Below are positions 11,201 to 16,871 of a stretch of 30,218 nucleotides of DNA, in pieces (the first letter of the stretch is position 1; each line of letters opens with the position of its first letter). Origin of the DNA: a virus; the IMG/VR virus record IMGVR_UViG_3300032304_000544, positions 1 to 30,218 of that record; one strand, 5' to 3'. Under the pieces are notes generated by a model that was given only the letters and a program-made list of their open reading frames with translations, was not told the origin of the DNA and did no database searches. Both the position numbers and the translations under genes were made by a program.

Positions 11201-11392
11201 GGATTTGTAAAAGCAGTACCATTGTGCTACTGTAAGCCTGGAGAAGGACAATTCATATTGGACAACATCAATAACAGAAGTTTTGATTTTAACCAACTAG
11301 ATTTTGAAATCGATAGGTTTATTATCGATTCTGACATAAACGATGTGCAGGAAAAATATCTAAAATTCTCCGATGCACGTTACAACATATGA
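8270..11392 (+). CDS. Large virion structural protein with Ig-like (He_PIG-type) repeats (1040 aa)
   Basis: ATG 8270 has SD GGGGA (8258-8262) and a late promoter immediately upstream. The 1040-residue product contains at least four copies of the LPxGLxx...GxIxG signature of putative Ig-like (He_PIG) domains: LPSGLRL near residue 45, LPPGLSMSTSGRITG near 306, LPDGLYIDTDTAEVFG near 473 and LPEGLALRASGIIEG near 667. The C-terminal ~200 residues include FLPLWMTTPQDSRTAA and VKAVPLCYCKPGEG, a tail segment I recognise from large structural proteins of marine T4-like phages. It probably forms an extended tail- or baseplate-associated component. Its exact T4 counterpart is unclear. Confidence 0.8.
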   Translation: MLNIWNQPSGYSFNTYSERQTQTIPLPIIPGADLTGVSFTVIAGKLPSGLRLAYDTGLTTWVIKGSPLEVASNTTSTFVIRASKGTEIADRTYTMTIDGPDAPVWVTPGPNPDIQIYDFDSATTYLPGTVIRRTVGTVSTLYTTTATVTGVTPPNSAYYQIFTEDSGLLPVGPVTTRVSSVVSAKRISNIVTVTTASPHNFVFGNIVTIATNVPAFNAANVEVLQPVPLDGEEYEDYLTRISTTVTFNKLGGDLTTQTVSGTVTLIKSPLTFVLDNTPVDFQLEATDTDLSSADNLEFFIGDGDGELPPGLSMSTSGRITGIIDPILALDITARTGFYDTNLYDAYAYDFGKRPNIGEEDFLNVVTPRKLNRNYEFIVTVSDGETIARRRFRIYVVGDDFLRTDNTLLQVGDGAYTADSTYLRAPIWLSAANLGLRRANNYVTILLDVFDPNPEVGPVRYQLAALNDDLTPSVLPDGLYIDTDTAEVFGFAPYQPAITKEFKFTVNAIKYDKENITEVEVAIVVADDAPIGQTFLKILPLPAEDIELLIGDVIRIGPSIYTMTEYISNTVTGGTMATLRLAEALLTNVIDGLIIRKFYNQSVSEFSTQIAPKTFTIAVLGEVDSVIQFNTDRILGSIKPSFPSNFYVEATTTVPNAKLRYTLVDGQLPEGLALRASGIIEGKINQFRANSVSGFTLFDGGDTTFDGDSLTVDRSYRFVVNAQDQFRYSSVDKEFVITISEGTLTLYSNIYTKPLPKQAKRELFYNFINDTTVFTPEKIYRLGDPFYGLQTELKMLIYAGIESKEMPAYIAALSKNIRRKRYRIGNLKKAVAKTQGTNNIIYEVIYLEILDNYEIANKSVASRIKLDQNSNSPTKINQARRNPVDGRLGTVNGSGVVTYDNSYTNSKLNEQAFDRFSPTSTPLTIDTANVTVSGDDAEYVYPSSIKNIRANIAQVGLTENEFLPLWMTTPQDSRTAATGFVKAVPLCYCKPGEGQFILDNINNRSFDFNQLDFEIDRFIIDSDINDVQEKYLKFSDARYNI

Positions 11393-11398
11393 TAAATA
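11391..11398 (+). promoter_or_regulatory. Putative T4-type late promoter (GATAAATA)
   Basis: GATAAATA at 11391-11398 overlaps the stop codon of the preceding gene and lies 23 bases before ATG 11422. The expected start, about 11404, falls just before the AAAGGA ribosome binding site (11405-11410), giving a very short leader. There is no complementary arm that would hide this SD. Confidence 0.6.
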
Positions 11399-11421
11399 TC
11401 ACATAAAGGATACCCAGTAAA

Positions 11422-12000
11422 ATGACATACCGTGAGACCCAAATTGACGAAGCGTTCCCAGTAGCGGGCGTGGACAACGAGAGCCAAGGCTTTCGTGATA
11501 ACTTTTCTGCAATCAAAGATACACTAATTCAAGCCAAAGGTGACATTGTAGACTTACAGGCATCTAGATTGGATATATCTAGTCCAGAAACAGACCTCAG
11601 TGGAAATACCGTTTCCAATGTAAACTTAAAAGGTGCTAGTTACGAATTTAATGCTGGCGGCAATGTTATTACTGGACAAAACGTTAGTTTTACTGCTGGC
11701 GTATACCATGTATATACACTGGCAGCGGCCAGCCCAAGTTCAGGAAGTCCTATAGAACTTACATTCTCCGATTTACCTGCCGCTGACACTCTGGCTGTTA
11801 TTAGAGTTCACTTGTACGGCAACGGCACCGAACAGTTTTTCTCCTTTAATACAGAATCTATCGGTGACTTTTATGTGGCCGCTGGCTGGCCAACACTGAG
11901 TGTGACCAGTGCGTCTGTTCCAAAGATTTTTGAATTTTGGACATATGACGGCGGCAACAACGTGTTTGCAAGATACTTGGGCAACTTTACAGCACTATAA
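11422..12000 (+). CDS. Virion-type structural protein (192 aa)
   Basis: The 192-residue protein has SD AAAGGA at 11405-11410. Its N-terminus (EAFPVAGVDNESQGFRDNFS followed by AIKDTL) resembles the NDGTGDDLRTAF segment of the protein at 6360; both belong to a recurrent N-terminal module of T4-like virion proteins. Residues ~75-190 are beta-rich with regular hydrophobic alternation and end in FARYLGNFTAL. It follows the Ig-repeat protein and overlaps the next gene's start as TAATG. It is likely a tail, neck or fibre accessory protein; its specific role is not identifiable. Confidence 0.65.
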   Translation: MTYRETQIDEAFPVAGVDNESQGFRDNFSAIKDTLIQAKGDIVDLQASRLDISSPETDLSGNTVSNVNLKGASYEFNAGGNVITGQNVSFTAGVYHVYTLAAASPSSGSPIELTFSDLPAADTLAVIRVHLYGNGTEQFFSFNTESIGDFYVAAGWPTLSVTSASVPKIFEFWTYDGGNNVFARYLGNFTAL

Positions 12001-12233
12001 TGCACCCACTAGCAGAAGATTTTTCCAAACTTAAGGATGCGGAATTAGAGACTAAGATTCAAACTCTTAGTCAACGGTACTTTATGTCTAGCAATAATAC
12101 CGCAGTTCAACAGCAGATTGTCATGTTGTTGGAAATGTACAAAGAAGAGCTAAGTGGCCGAAGACAAAAACTTTGGAACGAACAATACCAAAAACGCGAT
12201 ACAGATCTTGACAGCCTCATAAAAGTAAGTTAA
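12000..12233 (+). CDS. Conserved small protein, function unknown (77 aa)
   Basis: ATG 12000 shares its A with the TAA of the preceding gene, indicating coupled translation. The 77-residue product is highly charged and predicted helical (LAEDFSKLKDAELETKIQTL, later MYKEELSGRRQKL), with no signal peptide or membrane segment. I recognise proteins of this length and pattern in the same setting in other marine T4-like phages, but no function is known to me. A coiled-coil adaptor or assembly factor is possible but unsupported. Confidence 0.7.
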   Translation: MHPLAEDFSKLKDAELETKIQTLSQRYFMSSNNTAVQQQIVMLLEMYKEELSGRRQKLWNEQYQKRDTDLDSLIKVS

Positions 12234-12242
12234 AATACTTGC

Positions 12243-12749
12243 ATGAGGATAGATAATTTAGGTATTCCAGTATTTTCGTCTAGTGATGTTTTTGATTTAC
12301 TTTATCAAGGTAAATTGAACGTCCTGCCAAAAATTCTAACAGAACCCCACGATGCGGACGTTAAGCAATTTAACGAACATTCCGAAACCATAACCCTACA
12401 AGAATATCAAGAACCCCAACTATCTAAAACAGAGTTTGACTCTTTAATGCAGAGTAGTTGGAATATGCCCGAAGAATATAAAAACATGGACATAGAAAGT
12501 TATTTGGTATCCGTGTGCCCCGACGAAAACTCTCAACGACTGGTAGAAGAATTACAGGAGTACAAACAGCGAAATATGCTGGATCTGTTGCGCTGGCTCA
12601 AATACTTTGTTGACACTTGTCGCAAGGAACATATTGTTTGGGGTGTGGGCAGGGGTAGTAGTGTAGCCAGTTACGTGTTATACTTAATCGGTGTACATAA
12701 AATTGACAGTTTAAAATATAATTTAGACTGGCGTGAATTCTTGAGATAA
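12243..12749 (+). CDS. DnaE (Pol III alpha)-like fragment with GS motif, no catalytic aspartates (168 aa)
   Basis: Residues ~115-168 align by eye with the bacterial DNA polymerase III alpha palm entry. The segment WGVGRGSSVASYVLYLIGV plus the following DSLKYNLDWREFLR parallels the DnaE consensus GPGRGSxxGSLVAYxLGIT then DPLxxxLLFERFLN. In DnaE the next residues hold the PDxDxD catalytic aspartates, but here the protein stops directly after the FLN-equivalent. The GRGS nucleotide-binding motif is therefore present while metal-binding aspartates are absent. The N-terminal ~110 residues are acidic and unrecognised. No good SD precedes ATG 12243. Similar short proteins occur in other T4-like aquatic phages. 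Catalysis is unlikely; binding a nucleotide or a polymerase partner is an inference. Confidence 0.7.
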   Translation: MRIDNLGIPVFSSSDVFDLLYQGKLNVLPKILTEPHDADVKQFNEHSETITLQEYQEPQLSKTEFDSLMQSSWNMPEEYKNMDIESYLVSVCPDENSQRLVEELQEYKQRNMLDLLRWLKYFVDTCRKEHIVWGVGRGSSVASYVLYLIGVHKIDSLKYNLDWREFLR

Positions 12750-12776
12750 GTACATATATAATAGGAGGGCTTTAAA

Positions 12777-13001
12777 ATGCCACAAAAACCAGCACAAAAG
12801 AAAGTATATAGAACAGCAAACGGCAGAACTGTAGACATGGATTTACTACGTCAACGCAACGAACTGACTCCGGCAGTGGGAAATGCTCGTGTTAATGCTC
12901 GTGGAGATGAATTAGGCGCAGGTGGCCAAATTGTTCGCAAACGTGAAGATATTCTAAAAGATTTTTACGACCAATCTGAATTACCACAAGAAAAGGAATA
13001 A
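12777..13001 (+). CDS. Conserved small basic protein, function unknown (74 aa)
   Basis: Strong SD AGGAGGG at 12763-12769 precedes ATG 12777. The 74-residue protein is basic at the start (KPAQKKVYRTANGRTVDMD) and has a central VGNARVNARGDELGAGGQIV segment that recurs in small proteins at this locus in marine T4-like phages. There are no membrane segments or Cys clusters. It ends two bases before the groES-like gene, so the two are probably co-transcribed. Function is not known. Confidence 0.7.
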   Translation: MPQKPAQKKVYRTANGRTVDMDLLRQRNELTPAVGNARVNARGDELGAGGQIVRKREDILKDFYDQSELPQEKE

Positions 13002-13003
13002 AA

Positions 13004-13348
13004 ATGGCAGGAGTCAAAGGAACCATTCGGCCCTTACACGACAAAGTTATCGTAACTGATATGAACTTTGGGGAAACACGAAGTAGTGGGGGAATTGTTG
13101 TTTTAGGCGACGATGGTAAAGATAGAGGTATCCATCCGCGATGGGCCAAAGTGTTTGCAGTTGGTCCGGAACACAGTGAAGAATACGGAGTCGGCGATTG
13201 GATACTAATGGAACACGGTCGCTGGACTCGCGGTATTAAGTGCGAAAACGATGACGGCACAGAATACACAGTGAGAATGATTGATAAAAATTGTGTAATG
13301 ATGTGGAGTGATGAGGAACCTAACGATATCACGATTGGACACCTATGA
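13004..13348 (+). CDS. GroES-like co-chaperonin (T4 gp31 counterpart), 114 aa
   Basis: The N-terminus IRPLHDKVIVTDM matches the GroES beta-barrel start (RPLxDRVxV). It is followed by a mobile-loop-like stretch ETRSSGGIVVLGDDGK and the returning strand WAKVFAVGPE, equal to GKVxAVGxG in GroES. A further barrel strand is VGDWILMEHG. Length is 114 residues, against about 97 for GroES and 111 for T4 gp31. In T4, gp31 replaces GroES on host GroEL so that the capsid protein can fold. The gene has SD AAGGAA and overlaps the next gene by ATGA. The call is secure at family level; use with host GroEL is inferred. Confidence 0.9.
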   Translation: MAGVKGTIRPLHDKVIVTDMNFGETRSSGGIVVLGDDGKDRGIHPRWAKVFAVGPEHSEEYGVGDWILMEHGRWTRGIKCENDDGTEYTVRMIDKNCVMMWSDEEPNDITIGHL

Positions 13349-13716
13349 CAAATCCGTTCCGAGATCAAGAAAAGTTCATGCGAGCCTGCGACCAATCAGT
13401 TGAAGGCATAAATGTTGATCAATTCAAACTTTATCTTAAATTGATAAATGAAGAAAGTCAAGAACTTATCGATGCCGTTACAAATAATGACGGGGTCGAA
13501 ACGCTAGATGCGTTAATCGATATTCTTGTAGTCACTATCGGTGCTATACATAGTTTGGGAGCCGATGCCGAGGGTGCATGGAAAGAAGTAATGACTACTA
13601 ACTTTGCCAAAATTGATAAGGAAACTGGCAAGGTTCGGAAGCGAGAAGATGGTAAAGTACTCAAACCTGTGGGGTGGAAGCCGCCGGAGTTGGAACCGTA
13701 CTTGACTAAGAAATAA
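13345..13716 (+). CDS. MazG-like nucleoside triphosphate pyrophosphohydrolase (123 aa)
   Basis: ATG 13345 overlaps the groES-like stop (ATGA). The 123-residue all-alpha protein contains the metal-binding EExxE motif (EESQELIDAV, about residues 36-45), then ETLDALIDILVV with the second acidic ExxD pair. This is the arrangement of MazG / phosphoribosyl-ATP-pyrophosphohydrolase-like enzymes, which split NTPs to NMP and PPi. Phage MazG proteins have been linked to nucleotide-pool or alarmone control. The C-terminus KPVGWKPPELEPYL is a usual tail of phage versions. A terminator follows directly, closing the operon. Confidence 0.8.
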   Translation: MTNPFRDQEKFMRACDQSVEGINVDQFKLYLKLINEESQELIDAVTNNDGVETLDALIDILVVTIGAIHSLGADAEGAWKEVMTTNFAKIDKETGKVRKREDGKVLKPVGWKPPELEPYLTKK

Positions 13717-13720
13717 TACC

Positions 13721-13745
13721 AAAGGGTCTTGACGGACCCTTTTTT
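13721..13745 (+). terminator. Intrinsic terminator whose loop is a -35 box
   Basis: AAAGGGTC (13721-13728) pairs perfectly with GACCCTTT (13735-13742). The six-base loop is TTGACG, and a run of six T spans 13740-13745. It lies four bases after the MazG-like stop codon. The loop doubles as the -35 hexamer of the next promoter. Confidence 0.85.
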
Positions 13746-13757
13746 ATTCTATATAAT
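13729..13757 (+). promoter_or_regulatory. Sigma70-type promoter overlapping the terminator
   Basis: TTGACG (13729-13734), a 17-base spacer and TATAAT (13752-13757) form a near-consensus host promoter. The spacer is the terminator's 3' arm and T-tract. Expected start is about 13764, which is the A of the next ATG. It should drive the gp44 block early in infection. Confidence 0.85.
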
Positions 13758-13763
13758 AACAGT

Positions 13764-13934
13764 ATGAATAAAAATACAAAGTGCGAAACTTGTGGAGATT
13801 ATATCTCCACGTCTTGCGATTATCGTCAAGGCCGCTGTCCGCACAGACAGCCAATACTAACAGATTATCATTTTAGATATGTCAACTTGTTCAAAACTAT
13901 TAAGGGGTGGTTTAAAAATGGAAGTTCAACCTAG
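13764..13934 (+). CDS. Cys-rich zinc-ribbon-like mini-protein (56 aa)
   Basis: A 56-codon frame runs from ATG 13764 to TAG 13934. Cys7-x2-Cys10, Cys18 and Cys25-Pro-His27 give a four-Cys (or three-Cys/His) arrangement suited to binding one zinc ion. A basic C-terminus follows (NLFKTIKGWFKNG). I recall small proteins with the same CxxC...CDxxxGRCPH pattern in T4-like aquatic phages. The predicted transcription start coincides with the ATG, so the message may be leaderless; no SD is visible within the transcribed part. Zinc binding is inferred from spacing; function is unknown. Confidence 0.65.
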   Translation: MNKNTKCETCGDYISTSCDYRQGRCPHRQPILTDYHFRYVNLFKTIKGWFKNGSST

Positions 13935-13962
13935 AAATACAACAGTTAGGGAATTAGTATGA
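13918..13962 (+). CDS. 14-codon mini-ORF coupled to the next gene
   Basis: ATG 13918 follows a good SD (AAGGGGTGG, 13902-13910) and encodes MEVQPRNTTVRELV before TGA 13960-13962. It overlaps the end of the Cys-rich gene. Its stop overlaps the next start as ATGA at 13959. This could be a leader peptide for translational coupling or a real micro-protein. The signals are visible, but at this length chance cannot be excluded. Confidence 0.35.
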   Translation: MEVQPRNTTVRELV

Positions 13963-14180
13963 ACGATGACAAACTACAACGGCTGTATTCTAACTTCTTA
14001 GAATTTGCTGATCATATGTGTGTGGAAAACGGACCTATGGAAGTAGCCGCTATTATGATGGCGCAGGCGCTAACAATTTATAAATCAGCGTTGTCCGAAG
14101 ACGAATACAATGCTATAGTAGACAATATCAGCGACAGCAGAGATCAAGTTAAAACTTTTCAAAGGACACATTTACAATGA
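13959..14180 (+). CDS. Conserved small protein upstream of gp44, function unknown (73 aa)
   Basis: The 73-residue helical, acidic protein (KLQRLYSNFLEFADHM, then EVAAIMMAQALTIYKSAL) has its own SD-like AGGGA at about 13949. It overlaps gp44 by ATGA (14177). I recognise similar proteins directly before the clamp-loader gene in T4-like aquatic phages. No motif points to a function. Coupling suggests a need in fixed ratio to gp44, but it is far shorter than T4 gp62 (~187 aa) and I do not see grounds to call it the small clamp-loader subunit. Confidence 0.7.
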   Translation: MNDDKLQRLYSNFLEFADHMCVENGPMEVAAIMMAQALTIYKSALSEDEYNAIVDNISDSRDQVKTFQRTHLQ

Positions 14181-15103
14181 AAGAATTATGGGTAGAGAAA
14201 TATCGCCCCAAGACAGTGGACGGATATGTGTTCAAAGACGACACGCTGAGACAACAAATTGAAAAATGGATTAGTCAAAAAGCCATACCTCATTTGCTGT
14301 TCAGCGGCAATGCTGGCACAGGCAAAACTACGTTGGCAAAATTATTACTGAACGAAATTGGTATAGAAGCCACTGACATCCTTATTGCCAATGGTAGTAA
14401 AGAAGGACGTAAGATTGAATGGATTGATAAACTAATTGGGTTTTGTCAAACTATGCCGTTCGGTGATTACAAAGTTGTGCTGATTGACGAAGCAGATTAT
14501 ATGAACAAAGATTCTGTTCAGCCAGCACTGCGTAACTTAATGGAAGATTACAGTAACAGTGTTCGCTTTATTTTTACTTGTAACTATCCGCACAGAATTA
14601 TTACTCCAGTTAAAAGTCGTTGTCAAGAAATTAAAATCGAGCGTACTGATCTTACAGAGTTTACTGCTCGTGTGGCCACTATCCTTGTGGAAGAAAACGT
14701 TGAGTTTGACCTGGATACCCTGGATACCTATGTTAAAGGCACGTATCCAGATTTACGCAAATGTATTAACAATGTGCAGATGAACAGTTTGGCCGGGCAA
14801 TTGATTTCCCCAGATGCTGTCGAAGGCAGTGCAGATTATAGAATTGAAATGGTTGACCTGTTTAAAAGAGGCAAGATACAAGAAGCACGTAAATTGTTGT
14901 GCAGTCAAGCCCGTCCAGAAGAAATGGAAGAGATTTACACTTGGATGTATAACAACATCTCATTGTTTGGCAAGGACGAACAAGCGCAGGATAATGCTGT
15001 GCTAATAATTAAACAAGGATTAGTGGATCATGTGTCAATGGCTGATCCAGAAATTAACTTGGCGGCCACTATGATTAGATTAGCAAGACTGAATGAAGCC
15101 TGA
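14177..15103 (+). CDS. 44: Sliding-clamp loader large subunit (T4 gp44-like AAA+ ATPase), 308 aa
   Basis: This DNA-replication protein opens and loads the gp45 clamp, using ATP. Visible motifs are the N-terminal WVEKYRPKTVDGYV typical of clamp loaders, Walker A GNAGTGKT (residues 44-51), Walker B VVLIDEAD (about 99-106) and the SRC motif at 147-149 with the arginine finger. The length of 308 residues is close to T4 gp44 (319). It starts inside the stop of the preceding small gene and ends in TGATG with the next gene. In T4 and many relatives gene 62 follows 44, but here an SGNH-like gene does. Assignment is firm. Confidence 0.95.
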   Translation: MKELWVEKYRPKTVDGYVFKDDTLRQQIEKWISQKAIPHLLFSGNAGTGKTTLAKLLLNEIGIEATDILIANGSKEGRKIEWIDKLIGFCQTMPFGDYKVVLIDEADYMNKDSVQPALRNLMEDYSNSVRFIFTCNYPHRIITPVKSRCQEIKIERTDLTEFTARVATILVEENVEFDLDTLDTYVKGTYPDLRKCINNVQMNSLAGQLISPDAVEGSADYRIEMVDLFKRGKIQEARKLLCSQARPEEMEEIYTWMYNNISLFGKDEQAQDNAVLIIKQGLVDHVSMADPEINLAATMIRLARLNEA

Positions 15104-15855
15104 TGAATAGACTTATTGCCAGCGGGGACAGTTTTATTGTTGGGACGGATTTGGCTGATGCTACTGAGATAGGTCATAGTTTACAAACATGGCCTAGTTT
15201 GATTGCAAATTATTTTAAGTTAGAGTATAAATGTTCTGCTGTAGCAGGATCTAGCAATAGCGGCATGGCTAGACGTACTATGTTGGAGTGTGAAGAAAAT
15301 AAACAAAATATTGGATTGGTAGTAGTGCAGTGGACATACACTAATCGATATGAATTAAAGTTTGCATATCATCCATGGCATGATAAAGTGCCGCCGCACG
15401 ATCAAAAATGGATGGATTTTAATAGTGCTGATATAAATTTTAAAAATAATGAATACGAAAAAGATCACGATCCTACTGCTTTTAAATTCATAAAAGATTT
15501 TTATAAAAATGTTGGACACGATGATGTGTTTGAAGCGTATACAACTTTAAAAGAAATAGTATTTTTACAAAACTATCTTATAACAAATCAAATACCGTTT
15601 TTGTTTACAACTGCTCATAATTTTTTCATTTCGTTGCCAACTGACTCTAATATCACAGCATTACTAAATCAAATAAAATTCGATAATTGGTTTTTCTTTG
15701 ATCAAGTGTTTGGATTTGTGCAATGGGCAGAGATGAATAATTATCCTAAAAAACTAGGACATCCGTTAGAACAAGCACACTTAGGTGCTTATAATATTAT
15801 AAAAGACACATTAAATGAAAAAGATATTTTTTTACATAAAATCGGTAATAAATGA
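15103..15855 (+). CDS. SGNH/GDSL-hydrolase-like protein (250 aa)
   Basis: The N-terminal ASGDSFIVG matches SGNH block I (GDS nucleophile region, Ser near residue 10). SSNSGMARR (about residues 49-57) fits block II, VVQWTYTNRYE block III, and GHPLEQAHLGAY near the C-terminus block V with the Asp/His dyad region (HPxxxAH). This is consistent with an esterase or acyl-hydrolase fold acting on surface glycans or lipids, though activity is not proven. It shares one base with the gp44 stop (TGATG). It uses visibly more A/T at third positions than its neighbours and sits at the end of the block before an inverted gene. Both suggest a recently acquired cargo gene. Confidence 0.65.
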   Translation: MNRLIASGDSFIVGTDLADATEIGHSLQTWPSLIANYFKLEYKCSAVAGSSNSGMARRTMLECEENKQNIGLVVVQWTYTNRYELKFAYHPWHDKVPPHDQKWMDFNSADINFKNNEYEKDHDPTAFKFIKDFYKNVGHDDVFEAYTTLKEIVFLQNYLITNQIPFLFTTAHNFFISLPTDSNITALLNQIKFDNWFFFDQVFGFVQWAEMNNYPKKLGHPLEQAHLGAYNIIKDTLNEKDIFLHKIGNK

Positions 15856-15862
15856 ACTAAGA

Positions 15863-15882
15863 TTTCGAATGAAGATTCGAAA
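15863..15882. other. Perfect inverted repeat without T-tract
   Basis: TTTCGAAT (15863-15870), loop GAAG, ATTCGAAA (15875-15882). It lies eight bases after the SGNH-like stop. It is followed by A-rich sequence on the + strand, so it is not a classic terminator; it could be an RNA 3'-end stabiliser or a palindromic binding site. Confidence 0.4.
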
Positions 15883-15912
15883 AAATAGAAAAAAAGATCC
15901 ATTTATATACAA

Positions 15913-15935
15913 ATAAGGGGCGACTTGCCCCTTAT
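15913..15935. terminator. Bidirectional hairpin between convergent genes
   Basis: ATAAGGGGC (15913-15921) pairs with GCCCCTTAT (15927-15935) around a five-base loop. It sits between the ends of the SGNH-like gene (+) and phoH (-). On the minus strand it is followed by a T-rich stretch (TTATTTGTAT), so it is best placed to end phoH transcription. The + strand T-tract is weak. Confidence 0.65.
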
Positions 15936-15939
15936 ATCA

Positions 15940-16713
15940 TTAGTCACCGTATATAGACAACACCTCCTTCACTGCTTCGTGACGTTCGATATCTTTCATA
16001 CCGAATTGTACGACGCTCAATAAATCTAGTTGTTTATCTGCCAATCGCTCCGTGAAATCAATCAAGCCGTTATCTTCCAACCTATCGGCCTGTCTCAGGT
16101 CTCCCGTTACGACCATTTTAGAACCTTCACCCAATCTCGTTAGCAACATCTTCATTTGATTCTGCGTAGCATTTTGCATTTCATCTGCAATAATGTATGC
16201 GTTCTTGAAGGTGCGACCTCTCATATATGCTAACGGACTAATTTCAATTACTCCCTCACGGATCATGTTCTCGATATCACGAGCGTAATAGTACTCGGCT
16301 AGCACATCAAAGATGGGTCTAGTCCAGGGAGCCATTTTTTGCTCTAGGGTACCAGGAAGGAATCCATGGTCTTCATCTACAGAAACAGCAGGGCGTGTTA
16401 CCACGATTTTATCTACCAACCCTTCTTTAAAGAGTTTAATACCGACTTGACACGCTATCAGCGTCTTGCCCGTGCCAGCGGGACCCAGAGCAAAAACTAT
16501 GTTTTTTGATGGATCTAATAGTTTGAATAGATATTCTTCCTGATTACGATTGCGAGGAATTACGTGTACGCTCTTTTTCTTCTGCGGAAGATTTTGAGGA
16601 AGTGTGTGTTGAAATGGTTGAAACTCAATAACGTTCGCGTTTGCACGGTGTCTGTTGTCACCTGCAAAACTTTCATTTCCTGCGAAACGCTTTTTGGCTC
16701 TTTTTGTCGTCAT
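15940..16713 (-). CDS. phoH: PhoH-like ATPase (257 aa)
   Basis: The P-loop protein has Walker A GPAGTGKT, then TRPAVSVDEDHGFLPG, Walker B AYIIADEMQNAT and the sensor-like VVTGDLRQAD, in the order found in PhoH. A longer frame begins at 16770, but ATG 16713 is chosen because SD AAGGAG lies 8 bases before it and the extra 19 residues cover a repeat-rich leader. The product has a basic N-terminal extension of about 60 residues before the conserved core. PhoH is frequent in marine phages; its role there (RNA metabolism or phosphate response) is unsettled. This is the only minus-strand gene here, with its own leader and terminator. Confidence 0.93.
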   Translation of the reverse strand: MTTKRAKKRFAGNESFAGDNRHRANANVIEFQPFQHTLPQNLPQKKKSVHVIPRNRNQEEYLFKLLDPSKNIVFALGPAGTGKTLIACQVGIKLFKEGLVDKIVVTRPAVSVDEDHGFLPGTLEQKMAPWTRPIFDVLAEYYYARDIENMIREGVIEISPLAYMRGRTFKNAYIIADEMQNATQNQMKMLLTRLGEGSKMVVTGDLRQADRLEDNGLIDFTERLADKQLDLLSVVQFGMKDIERHEAVKEVLSIYGD

Positions 16714-16734
16714 TAACTGCTCTCCTTTTTGAGG

Positions 16735-16785
16735 CTGTAGGACGTCATTGTCACACTCACTGTAGGACAACTGAGAGGTCCTACA
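16735..16785 (-). promoter_or_regulatory. phoH leader with direct and inverted CTGTAGGAC repeats
   Basis: On the + strand CTGTAGGAC occurs at 16735-16743 and 16760-16768, with an inverted copy GTCCTACA at 16778-16785. In phoH mRNA the first arm can pair with either of two downstream copies, the nearer giving an 8-bp hairpin. The second copy ends about 9 bases before the phoH SD. It could be an operator or an RNA switch. The sequence arrangement is clear; the role is inferred. Confidence 0.5.
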
Positions 16786-16840
16786 CTCATATTTAAGACA
16801 TAGACAAAAAACAGAACTGATACTATATCAAAATGGTCAA

Positions 16841-16848
16841 GATAAATA
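16841..16848 (+). promoter_or_regulatory. Putative T4-type late promoter (GATAAATA)
   Basis: GATAAATA at 16841-16848 faces rightwards, 23 bases before ATG 16872. It is the first such box after the inverted phoH gene and would drive the lysis region. Expected start, about 16854, lies at the SD GAGGG (16856-16860). Confidence 0.55.
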
Positions 16849-16871
16849 CTTCATCGAGGGATGACTTAAAA

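Noticed and set aside
12757-12762. TATAAT as a promoter for the 12777 gene
   Set aside because: No -35 at proper distance, and the start would fall after the SD. A TTGACA at 12703 has only 8 bases to the next TATAAT (12717).
12892-13395. 167-residue minus-strand frame across the groES-like gene
   Set aside because: Antisense to three well-supported genes, with no recognisable domain.
15863-15882. Inverted repeat as terminator for the SGNH-like gene
   Set aside because: AT-rich stem followed by A and not T on the + strand; the GC-rich hairpin at 15913 is a better candidate.
16714-16770. Longer phoH start at ATG 16770
   Set aside because: ATG 16713 has a well-placed AAGGAG, and the extra residues are encoded by the repeat-rich leader.
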